From: Streptomyces sp. RKAG293
Lineage (GTDB): Bacteria > Actinomycetota > Actinomycetes > Streptomycetales > Streptomycetaceae
NCBI RefSeq assembly: GCF_023701745.1
Contig: NZ_JAJOZB010000001.1
Location: 5,183,501-5,247,500, forward strand
Direction of reading: 5' to 3'
DNA length: 64,000 nucleotides
Part shown: in pieces, positions 51,201-57,562 of the stretch
How positions within the stretch are numbered: the stretch's first letter is position 1
How the letters are laid out: the number at the start of each line of letters is the position of its first letter
Position numbers and translations under genes: made by a program
Notes under the pieces: generated by a model
The model's input: the letters and a program-made list of their open reading frames with translations, nothing else
The model's database searches: none
Told to the model about the DNA's origin: nothing

Positions 51201-52612
51201 TGGGCGAGCAGCTCGCTGATCCGGCGGGCGACACTGTCGGCGTCGGTGCCGATCAGGGCCAGCGCGGACTGTCCCTCGCGGGCCCTGGCGTGCGGCAGCC
51301 AGCGCACCCACTCCCAGCCCTCGCGGCCGCTGGGGTCGGTGAGTACGCAGATCTGCAGGTCGGCGGGGGAGTGCAGGGCGGCGGCCTGGGCCACCAGCCA
51401 GCGGCCGATGGCGCGCGGCAGTTCACCGCGGCCGGCGACGCCGAGCACGCCGTGCTGCTGCATGGGGACGGTCACCGGAACGTCGGACAGCTTCCGGGCC
51501 TCGTTGCGCTTGTGCTCCTCCTGGGCCGGGTCCGCGACCTGGACCTCGGTGGGGAGGGTGCCGGTGCCGACGCGCAGCATCCCGTAGTCCGGGTCGGAGC
51601 GCCGCCGCTCCCACAGCCGCTGGCTCGGTCCGGTCGCGGCGACCAGCACCTCGGCCGGGTCCGGCGCCTGGGTGCGGCGGGCGGCGGTGTCGGCGGCCAT
51701 GGCCTTGCGGGCCTGCCGCTCGATCGACTCCTTGTGCGTCTCGTAGTCGGCGTTGGTCTGGCGGAACGACTTCTTGCCGTGCTTCTTGTCGTTCATGTAG
51801 TTGCCGACCATGGCGATCGGGCTGAGCACCGCCATGAAGAGGAAGCGCGGCTGGTGCATCATCATCGCCATGATCACCGCGCCGAACAGCGGCACGACCG
51901 CCATCAGCCAGGGCATGGGGCGGTTCTCGGACTGCTTGGGCTTGCTCGGCAGCTGGAATTTGGTCGGCCGCGGCGGCGGGGTGATGCGCGGCGGCCGGTT
52001 GTAGTCGAGACCGGTGCCGTCCTCCGAGGGCTTCAGCGCGGTGTCGGGGAAGCTCGGCAGGCTCAGTTCCAGCAGGGTCTGTCCGGCGGCGACGACGCTG
52101 CGCGGCCGCCAGGGGCTCGCGTCGTTGAGCGGCTTGCCGTCGATGGTGGCGGAGCTGCCGAAGGACGGGTGGACGGTGACCGTCCCGTCGACCGCGACGT
52201 CCACCTCCACCGCGGAGTGCGGCAGCGCCGGGTCGTTGAGCCGGATCCACGCGTCGGGCCCGCTGCCGACGACGGCGACGCCGGGACCGAGCCGGTGCAC
52301 GCCGCCCGCGTCGGGGCCGCCCACGATCCGGACTTCCACCGTCCCCTGGGCGTCGGGCGCCGGGCAGGCGTCCGGCGCGGCGACGCTGACCACCGCGCCG
52401 TCGCGCACCGGTGAGGCGTCCAGGCTCAGCTCGGGGTCGATCTGGAAGCCGTTGATGTGCAGGGTGGGCGGGCCCTGTCCGTCGTCCGGACGTCCGAGCA
52501 GCCGGCCGATCTCCGCCGCGAGCGCGCCGACGGGCGCCGCGGGGTCGGCGTCGACCAGCATGTCCGCACGGTCGTCACGGACCGGGTCGATCACGCTGAG
52601 CTGGAGTTCCAC
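48203..52612 (-). CDS. eccC: EccC/EssC-type FtsK-SpoIIIE ATPase of a type VII-like system, with N-terminal FHA
   Basis: A 1469-residue ATPase. Residues 1-85 resemble a ubiquitin-like or first FHA-type fold; residues 95-185 an FHA-like domain (GSGPDAWIRLNDPALPHSAV, ending in TIDGKPLND). Two helices at about 233-275 anchor it (LMAVVPLFGAVIMAMMM and FLFMAVLSPIAMVGNYM). Three FtsK-type ATPase modules follow. D1 near 655 has an intact Walker A (AGTTGSGKSEL) and Walker B (LLIVIDEFA). D2 near 990 has GAPRMGRS and D3 near 1290 has GPARSGRS, so the Walker Lys is Arg in both. The N-terminal FHA layout is like firmicute EssC, while the single chain is like actinobacterial EccC. The GTG at 52612 has AGGGGG upstream. 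It should drive export of WXG100-type proteins. Confidence 0.9.
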   Translation of the reverse strand: MELQLSVIDPVRDDRADMLVDADPAAPVGALAAEIGRLLGRPDDGQGPPTLHINGFQIDPELSLDASPVRDGAVVSVAAPDACPAPDAQGTVEVRIVGGPDAGGVHRLGPGVAVVGSGPDAWIRLNDPALPHSAVEVDVAVDGTVTVHPSFGSSATIDGKPLNDASPWRPRSVVAAGQTLLELSLPSFPDTALKPSEDGTGLDYNRPPRITPPPRPTKFQLPSKPKQSENRPMPWLMAVVPLFGAVIMAMMMHQPRFLFMAVLSPIAMVGNYMNDKKHGKKSFRQTNADYETHKESIERQARKAMAADTAARRTQAPDPAEVLVAATGPSQRLWERRRSDPDYGMLRVGTGTLPTEVQVADPAQEEHKRNEARKLSDVPVTVPMQQHGVLGVAGRGELPRAIGRWLVAQAAALHSPADLQICVLTDPSGREGWEWVRWLPHARAREGQSALALIGTDADSVARRISELLAQVTSRQDAAREAGSQPNQAWGGPTILVVLDGSRRLRALPGLTQVLRDGPRVGIHLICLDADRRLLPEECRALVEEDYYGLLQVSMAGIEPVSEVRPDCVTAAWGEQMARAMAPIRDVSGDEGSALPDSCRLLDVIEMEPPTVGGIAARWSMGGRSTQAVVGSSFDGAFAIDLVRDGPHGLVAGTTGSGKSELLQTIVASLAVANRPDAMTFVLVDYKGGAAFKDCVKLPHTVGMVTDLDTHLVERALESLGAELRRREHTLAAAGAKDLEDYIIAMRTNPGLAAMPRLLIVIDEFASMARELPDFVTGLVNIAQRGRSLGIHLILATQRPSGVVSPEIRANTNLRIALRVTDASESSDVIDAPDAGYIAKSTPGRAYVRLGASSLLPFQSGRVGGRRPGQVATKAPAPWTVQISWDGLGRPVPERPAGPRTNDDDLLTDLAVLVEAIQGANEQLGLPPQHSPWLPALTERMVIDELETPVNVSRDGLLPAPYAVDDLPSEQARRTASIDLTTFGHLMIAGAPRMGRSQTLRTIAGSLARSNSCADVHLYALDCGNGALLALSALPHCGAVVRSNEADRAVRLIGKLAAEVQRRMALLGEGGFTDINEQRTGVAEADRLPHIVLLLDRWEGFTPSLGDLNNGSLTDTIFQLMREGASVGIHVIMTGDRSLLLGRISTLTENKIALQLSDSGDLSLIGLNPRKIPAKIPPGRAFRAQGATETHVALLTEDPSGQAQSAALHAIGAAAKDRDSAVPRSRRPFRVDVLPARISFEEAWEMRDPQEMQAMRGGGRLWSMAAIGGDQLTVLGPNLAEGTPAFVIAGPARSGRSTALLTMTRSFLTAGTQIILATPRRQSPLRRLKHAPGVVGFFGTDEITTAELQEALARFSGPGVIIVDDAELLRNCEAGDVFQSVVRNATGKDIGLVIAGDADDICGGFNGWQVEMKKARRGLLLSPQNMSDGDLVGVRLQRGSIGQAIQPGRGLLHLGDGEVRTVQVPLTSL

Positions 52613-52820
52613 TGCCGTCCCCCTGCACCACTGAGCACTACTGGTATTTGCTGTTGACCATCATGCAACAGGTCCCCGACAACGCACCGGCCGCATGGGC
52701 CGGAACCGGGCCCATGGCAGAAGGTGTCCTGACGCTCGGTGGGTCAAGAGTGAGAGAATTGGCGGGCATTGGACGCGGAAGCCGTGAGCGGCGGGCGGCG
52801 GCAGAACCGACGGGGGAAGT

Positions 52821-53135
52821 ATGGGTAGTCCTGACCGATTGAAGGTGGATCTCGGCGGTTTGGAGGATTTTGCCTCCAACCTCGATGCCGTACGGACCAC
52901 GATGAACGGCACGCGCAAGCTCTTCGAGTCCTACGAGGCGAAGCTCGGCTCCGGGAAGGTCGCCGACGCGCTGGACAGCTTCGAGCACAACTGGAAGGAC
53001 GGCCGGAAGGAGATCGACGGGCACCTGGAGGGGCTGGCCAAGATGGCCAACACCGCGGTGCGCGAGATCCGGAAGGCCGACAAGCAACTCGCCGACGACC
53101 TGGCGAAAGCGGCAAAGGGTGAGGGCGACAAGTAG
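52821..53135 (+). CDS. WXG100-like small helical protein
   Basis: A 104-residue, wholly helical protein in two amphipathic segments joined by a turn (HNWKDGRKEI near 55). The turn has W-K-D-G rather than W-x-G. Size and hairpin fold fit WXG100/Esx substrates or partners of EccC. The first gene of a short plus-strand group divergent from eccC, with 208 bp between. The start ATG 52821 follows GGGGGAAGT. Its stop overlaps the next gene by one base (TAGTG). It may be secreted or act as a chaperone-like partner. Confidence 0.75.
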   Translation: MGSPDRLKVDLGGLEDFASNLDAVRTTMNGTRKLFESYEAKLGSGKVADALDSFEHNWKDGRKEIDGHLEGLAKMANTAVREIRKADKQLADDLAKAAKGEGDK

Positions 53136-53809
53136 TGAGTGCGACTCCGCGGGTGATGCCGGTCGAGCGGGAGGGCTTCTCGCTCACCGTGCCGATGACA
53201 TGGTGGGAGTTCGACCTGCACCCGGCCAGCCGGGACGAGAGCATCCGCAAGCTGATGGCGCAGCGGGTGCAGGAGAACCCGGCGATCGGGGAGCACCGTG
53301 ACGTGCTCGCCAAGTTCCTGCGCAGGGCGGCGCGTGAGGCGTACGACAGCGGGGCGGTGTACATCGGCTGCATGGCGCAGAACTTCGGCGGGATGCCGCT
53401 GACCGCGTCCGTCACCGTGTCGCTGGTCGGCGCGCGGACGCCCGAGGGCCAACTGCTGGCCACGGATCCCGCGTCGATCGTCGCGGGGCTGCGGGAGAAG
53501 CCGGCCCGGCGCGAGGGGGACGCGTGGCGGAAGGTGACGACGGTGGAGATCCCGGAGACCGGAGCCGCCGCCCGTACGTACGGGATCGAGGACATCGAGA
53601 TCCCCGGCGACAGCAGAACCGTACGCACGGTGCTGATGCAGACATTCATCCCGCTGCCGGGCGGCGGGGACCGGGTCGCGCTGGTCGCCTGCAGCAGTCC
53701 GATCCTCGATCTCGCGGACTCGTTCTTCGACGTATTCGACGCTGTGACCTCGACGTTCCGCTACCGGGAACCGCAGACTGCACCCGCGCCGTCCTCACCC
53801 GTAAGCTGA
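53135..53809 (+). CDS. T7-locus protein of unknown function
   Basis: A 224-residue soluble protein without signal peptide or membrane helix. It begins FSLTVPMTWWEFDLHP and ends SFFDVFDAVTSTFRYR; a strand-rich body with a final 'FDAVTSTF' is reminiscent of LpqN/PsbP-like and Mog1-like actinobacterial proteins. That is a structural guess. The GTG at 53135 overlaps the stop of the WXG100-like gene, so the two are co-translated. It probably serves as a chaperone or export factor for the neighbouring secreted helical proteins, by position only. Confidence 0.75.
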   Translation: MSATPRVMPVEREGFSLTVPMTWWEFDLHPASRDESIRKLMAQRVQENPAIGEHRDVLAKFLRRAAREAYDSGAVYIGCMAQNFGGMPLTASVTVSLVGARTPEGQLLATDPASIVAGLREKPARREGDAWRKVTTVEIPETGAAARTYGIEDIEIPGDSRTVRTVLMQTFIPLPGGGDRVALVACSSPILDLADSFFDVFDAVTSTFRYREPQTAPAPSSPVS

Positions 53810-53894
53810 GGCTTCCGCAGACCATCACATCAATCTGCGACTCGAAGGCCACGGGGGTCGGCCCTGCGGCAAGGCCAATGGAAGGTATTCCTCT

Positions 53895-54191
53895 ATGTCT
53901 AATGTGAACGTTACATACCAGGACATGCGTGACGCGGCCAGCAAGCTCAAGACGGGCCAGGCCGAGATCACCGAGAAGCTGAACACGCTGCACAAGTTTG
54001 TTCAGGGCCTGGTGAACGGCGGCTATGTGACCGACCGTTCCTCGAAGCAGTTCGACCAGTCGTACACCGAGTTCAACACCGGTGCGACCAAGACCATCGA
54101 GGGTCTTGAGGGCATGGGCAAGTTCCTCGAGAGCGCCGCGCACGCGTTCCAGTCCGCGGACGAGGAGCTCGCCAAGGGCCTCGGCCACTGA
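53895..54191 (+). CDS. esxA: WXG100-family protein, EsxA-like, lacking WXG
   Basis: A 98-residue helical hairpin of the WXG100 superfamily, with two helices (residues 7-42 and 52-93) and a turn NGGYVTDRS in place of Trp-x-Gly. The protein contains no Trp. Streptomyces EsxA-type proteins share a similar GG-x-x-T-D-x-S turn. A FQSADEE stretch near 83 fits the [YF]xxxD/E export signal of such substrates. ATG 53895 has GGAAGG 9 nt upstream. It is expected to be exported through EccC, with the first small protein as possible partner. Confidence 0.82.
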   Translation: MSNVNVTYQDMRDAASKLKTGQAEITEKLNTLHKFVQGLVNGGYVTDRSSKQFDQSYTEFNTGATKTIEGLEGMGKFLESAAHAFQSADEELAKGLGH

Positions 54192-54288
54192 TCGGGCGGC
54201 AACGGATGCGCCGCAGCGGATCACCGCTGCGGCGCATCGTGCGTCACGGGCGCCGCCCGGGGGCACACTCCGCTCAGAGGAGGCTCTG

Positions 54289-55902
54289 ATGCAGCCGTTG
54301 GCTACGACAGATCCGTCGTCGATCGGCCCGTACCGTCTGCTCGGACGGCTCGGAGCGGGTGGGATGGGCCGGGTCTATCTCGGCCGCAGCCCCGGCGGGC
54401 GCACGGTCGCGGTGAAGGTGGTCCGTTCCGAGCTCGCCGAGGACACCGAGTTCCGCACCCGCTTCCGCCGTGAGGTGGACGCCGCCCGGCTGGTGGGCGC
54501 GGCCTGGAGCGCTCCGGTGCTCGACGCGGACACCGAGTCGCCGGTGCCGTGGATCGCCACCGGCTACATCGCGGGACCCACCCTCGCCGACGCCGTCACC
54601 GAGTTCGGGCCGCTGCCGCCGAGCGGGGTGCGGACGCTGGGTGCCGGGCTCGCCGAGGCGCTCGACGCGGTGCACCGGCTCGGCCTGCTGCACCGGGACA
54701 TCAAACCGTCCAACGTGATGCTCTCGCTGGACGGTCCTGTGCTCATCGACTTCGGTGTCGCGCGCGCCATGGACGCCTCCGGCGCGTCCGTCACCGGCAG
54801 CGGGGTGGTCGTCGGCTCGCCGGGCTACATGTCGCCCGAGCAGGTGCTCGCCCGGCCGCTCGGCGCGGCCTCCGACGTCTTCGCACTCGGCGCCGTGCTC
54901 GCCTTCGCGGCGACCGGACACGGCCCGTTCAGCGGCGACAGCGCCGCCTCGCTGCTCTACAAGGTCGCCCACGAGGAACCGGAACTCGACGGTGTGCCAC
55001 CCGAGTTGCGCGACGTGGTGGAGTCCTGCCTCGCCAAGGCCCCGGCCGTCCGCCCCACTCCCGCCCAGCTCGCGGCCCGGCTGTCGCCCGACGGGGCCGC
55101 CGCGCTGGTGCGCCAGGGCTGGCTCTCCCGGCCGCTGATGGCGCAGCTCGGCCGTCATATGGTCGAACTGCTGGACCTGGAGGCGGCTCCGCTGTCGACG
55201 CGCTCCGAGGTGACGCCCGCGGGGGCGCACCTCGGTTCGGCCTACGGCTCGTTCGGGCCGCCGCCCGCGACCTCGCACTCCTTCGGCATGGAGACGTCGG
55301 GGCCGCGCGACGCGGTACCGGGCGCCCCGAACCCGGGTGCGCGTTCCGCGCCGGAGCAGCCTCCCGTCCGCCGCGGGCGCCGCAGGCTGCTGGCCGCGGT
55401 GGCCGTGCTGCTGGTCGCCGCCGTCGCCGCGACCGTGGTGGTCCTGCTGCGGCCGGAGGACCAGCCGGGCGGTACCGCCGGCGGCGGGCCGGGCAGCGGC
55501 ACCCCGTCCACCGGCACCCCGGCCACGGACACCGGCGCGGCCACCGGGTCCGTGCCCGCCGTGTTCATCGGCACGTGGCAGGGCGGCACCGTCTCCACCA
55601 ACGGCGTTCCCAACGGGGTCCTGACGGTCACCGTCAAGGCGGGACGGGTCGGCGGGATCGTCGCCGAGAGCACCGTGGACCTGCTGGGAGTCCTGCACTG
55701 CGGAGGCACGTGGAAGCTGGTGTCCGCAACCACCAGGGTGCTGGTCTTCGACTCGACGGCCGGTGATCCGGGCGCGACGAGCGGCTGTTCGCCGGGCGCC
55801 ACGGCGGAACGGCTGACCCTCAAGGACGCCCTGACGTTGACCTACACCACCAACGACGCGGCGGCCGGCCACCCCAGCGGCGACCTGAAGAAGATCAAGT
55901 AG
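54289..55902 (+). CDS. Ser/Thr protein kinase with extracellular domain
   Basis: A 537-residue PknB-type (Hanks) kinase. LGRLGAGGMGRVYLG near 18 is the glycine loop, VAVKVV near 39 has the ATP Lys, LHRDIKPSNVM near 137 is the catalytic loop, LIDFGVA near 152 is DFG, and GYMSPEQ near 180 the APE-type site. All key residues are present, so it is active by sequence. A Pro/Gly linker leads to one membrane helix (about 367-389) and a ~130-residue outer domain with GTWQGGTVSTNG and several Cys. ATG 54289 has AGAGGAGG 7 nt upstream. It is convergent with the kinase-like gene at 55945. It could phosphorylate a Thr recognised by FHA domains in EccC or in the DUF1707-FHA protein. Confidence 0.92.
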   Translation: MQPLATTDPSSIGPYRLLGRLGAGGMGRVYLGRSPGGRTVAVKVVRSELAEDTEFRTRFRREVDAARLVGAAWSAPVLDADTESPVPWIATGYIAGPTLADAVTEFGPLPPSGVRTLGAGLAEALDAVHRLGLLHRDIKPSNVMLSLDGPVLIDFGVARAMDASGASVTGSGVVVGSPGYMSPEQVLARPLGAASDVFALGAVLAFAATGHGPFSGDSAASLLYKVAHEEPELDGVPPELRDVVESCLAKAPAVRPTPAQLAARLSPDGAAALVRQGWLSRPLMAQLGRHMVELLDLEAAPLSTRSEVTPAGAHLGSAYGSFGPPPATSHSFGMETSGPRDAVPGAPNPGARSAPEQPPVRRGRRRLLAAVAVLLVAAVAATVVVLLRPEDQPGGTAGGGPGSGTPSTGTPATDTGAATGSVPAVFIGTWQGGTVSTNGVPNGVLTVTVKAGRVGGIVAESTVDLLGVLHCGGTWKLVSATTRVLVFDSTAGDPGATSGCSPGATAERLTLKDALTLTYTTNDAAAGHPSGDLKKIK

Positions 55903-55944
55903 AGGATCAAGTGGTCGCAGGTCGCCGCGGGGGCCGAACGGTAC

Positions 55945-57471
55945 TCAGCCGGCCGTCTTGCACAGCTCCTTGGACGGCGCGAACTGGAACTTCCCGTCCA
56001 CCGAGATCACCGCGTTGACGGTGTAGCACGTATCGGCCGTGACCGACCCGGCCGTGAACACCACCGCGGGCTCATTGCCGTTCGGCGTCTTCTGCAGCGG
56101 CTCGCCGCCACCCGGCACCACGGCCCGCACGACATAGCCGGCGACCTGCGCGGCCTGCGTCGGAGGCTTCCACGTGATCTGCACATTTCCGTTGGCCTTC
56201 ACGGCCTGCACGTTCTGCGGCATCAGACCCGGCAGCTTGTCCGCCGGCACCTGCACCGGGGCGGCGCTCGACGTCGGGCCGGGAGCCGTGGAAGCGCTGG
56301 AGGAAGCTTTCGGCTGGGGCTTCGAGCTGCGGTCGCGCAGCACCAGCGTGGCCGTGGTCGCCGCCGCGGCGAACACCACCAGCGCCGTGGTCGCCGCGAT
56401 CAGCCGCTTGCGCGACTGCCGCTTGGCCTCGTCCTGCGCCCGCGCGCCCGCCTGTTCGACGGCCGCCTGCTCCTCCGGCGTCAGATCGTCCGCCGGGTCC
56501 CAGCCCGGCAGCGGCGACTCCATCGCCGGTTCCGGCTCCAGCGCCGGCACCTTCGTCGCGGCCGACGGCGACAGCAGCGACCGCAGGGAGCGGTGCACCT
56601 CCGTCAGCGGCGGGCGCCCTTCCGGGTTCGCCGACATCATCCTGCGGACCAGGATCAGCAGCGGGTCCGGTATGTCGTGACGGTGGGCGGGGTACGGCAG
56701 TTCGCCGCGCAGCACCTCCGCGTAGAGCGCGGACCACGAGGTGCGGCCCGCGTCCGCGTACGCCGGTTCGCCGTTGAGCAGCGCGTACAGCGTCGCGCCG
56801 AGGGAGTACACATCGGCCGCCGGGCCCGGCTTCTCCCAGCCGAACAGCTCGCGCGGCACGAACATCGGGTCGAAGACCGCGCCCAGTTGCGGCGCGGAGC
56901 GCTGCAGGACCCGCGCGAGACCGTGGTCCGCGAGCAGCGCGTCACCGTTCTCGTCGAAGAGGATGTTCGCCGGGCGGACGTCCAGGTGCAGCACCCCGCG
57001 GCGGTGCGCGGAGTGCAGCGCCAGCGCCAGCCGGGTGCCGATGACGATCGTCTCGTCGACGGGGAACGGCCCGGAGTTGGCGAGCTTCGCCTGCGCGTTG
57101 CCGCCACGGCAGAACTGCTCCACCAGGTACGGGCGGTGGTCGGCGGTGAAGCCGGCGTCCTCGACGGTCACCGAGCAGGGGTGCCGGGCGGCGGCGCCAG
57201 CGGACAGGAGTTCGGAGTGCGCGGCGAGCCGGGTGCTCTCGTCGTCGACCGTGACGGCGAGCAGCTTGACGGCCACCTCGGCGCCGGTCGCCTCCTCGGC
57301 GCACAGCAGAACGGAACTGTGGCGGCCGGTGCCGGCCTGCCGGAGCAGCTTGTAGCCCGGCGGGAGGCGGTATCCCTCCGCCGACGTCTGCTGGGGTACG
57401 GCGACGGAACCCTCGTCACCCTCCGGGTTCTCCGTCGCGCCCTGCCCGCGCCTTCCCGGCGTCCGGTCCAC
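55945..57471 (-). CDS. Degenerate Ser/Thr kinase with FN3 domain
   Basis: A 508-residue kinase-like protein. The glycine loop is weak (RQAGTGRHSSVL) and the ATP Lys is present (VAVKLL). The catalytic loop reads LHLDVRPANILF, so HRD has become HLD and the following Lys is Arg, and DFG reads DHG (LLADHGLA). It is therefore probably of low or no activity, or a pseudokinase. A membrane helix (about 365-385, LIAATTALVVFAAAATTATL) leads to an extracellular FN3 domain ending ITWKPPTQ and VYTVNAVISVDGKF. GTG 57471 has GGGAGG 6 nt upstream. It follows the TgpA-like gene by 91 bp and may belong to the MoxR operon. Confidence 0.85.
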   Translation of the reverse strand: MDRTPGRRGQGATENPEGDEGSVAVPQQTSAEGYRLPPGYKLLRQAGTGRHSSVLLCAEEATGAEVAVKLLAVTVDDESTRLAAHSELLSAGAAARHPCSVTVEDAGFTADHRPYLVEQFCRGGNAQAKLANSGPFPVDETIVIGTRLALALHSAHRRGVLHLDVRPANILFDENGDALLADHGLARVLQRSAPQLGAVFDPMFVPRELFGWEKPGPAADVYSLGATLYALLNGEPAYADAGRTSWSALYAEVLRGELPYPAHRHDIPDPLLILVRRMMSANPEGRPPLTEVHRSLRSLLSPSAATKVPALEPEPAMESPLPGWDPADDLTPEEQAAVEQAGARAQDEAKRQSRKRLIAATTALVVFAAAATTATLVLRDRSSKPQPKASSSASTAPGPTSSAAPVQVPADKLPGLMPQNVQAVKANGNVQITWKPPTQAAQVAGYVVRAVVPGGGEPLQKTPNGNEPAVVFTAGSVTADTCYTVNAVISVDGKFQFAPSKELCKTAG

Positions 57472-57562
57472 CGTTGTCCTCCCGTGCCTCACGCGTCTCA
57501 CGACAACCTACCGCCTCCCGCAGCCCGCCGGGTCGGCGCATGCGCCCTCTGGCCGGAGGCGG

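Noticed and set aside
48182..52414. A 1410-codon plus-strand open frame opposite eccC
   Set aside because: It lacks any recognisable domain and simply mirrors the high GC third-position bias of the 4.4-kb eccC gene.
52613..52820. Specific promoter elements for the eccC and WXG100-like genes
   Set aside because: The 208-bp divergent gap must contain promoters, but no convincing -35/-10 pair or palindrome was visible by eye.
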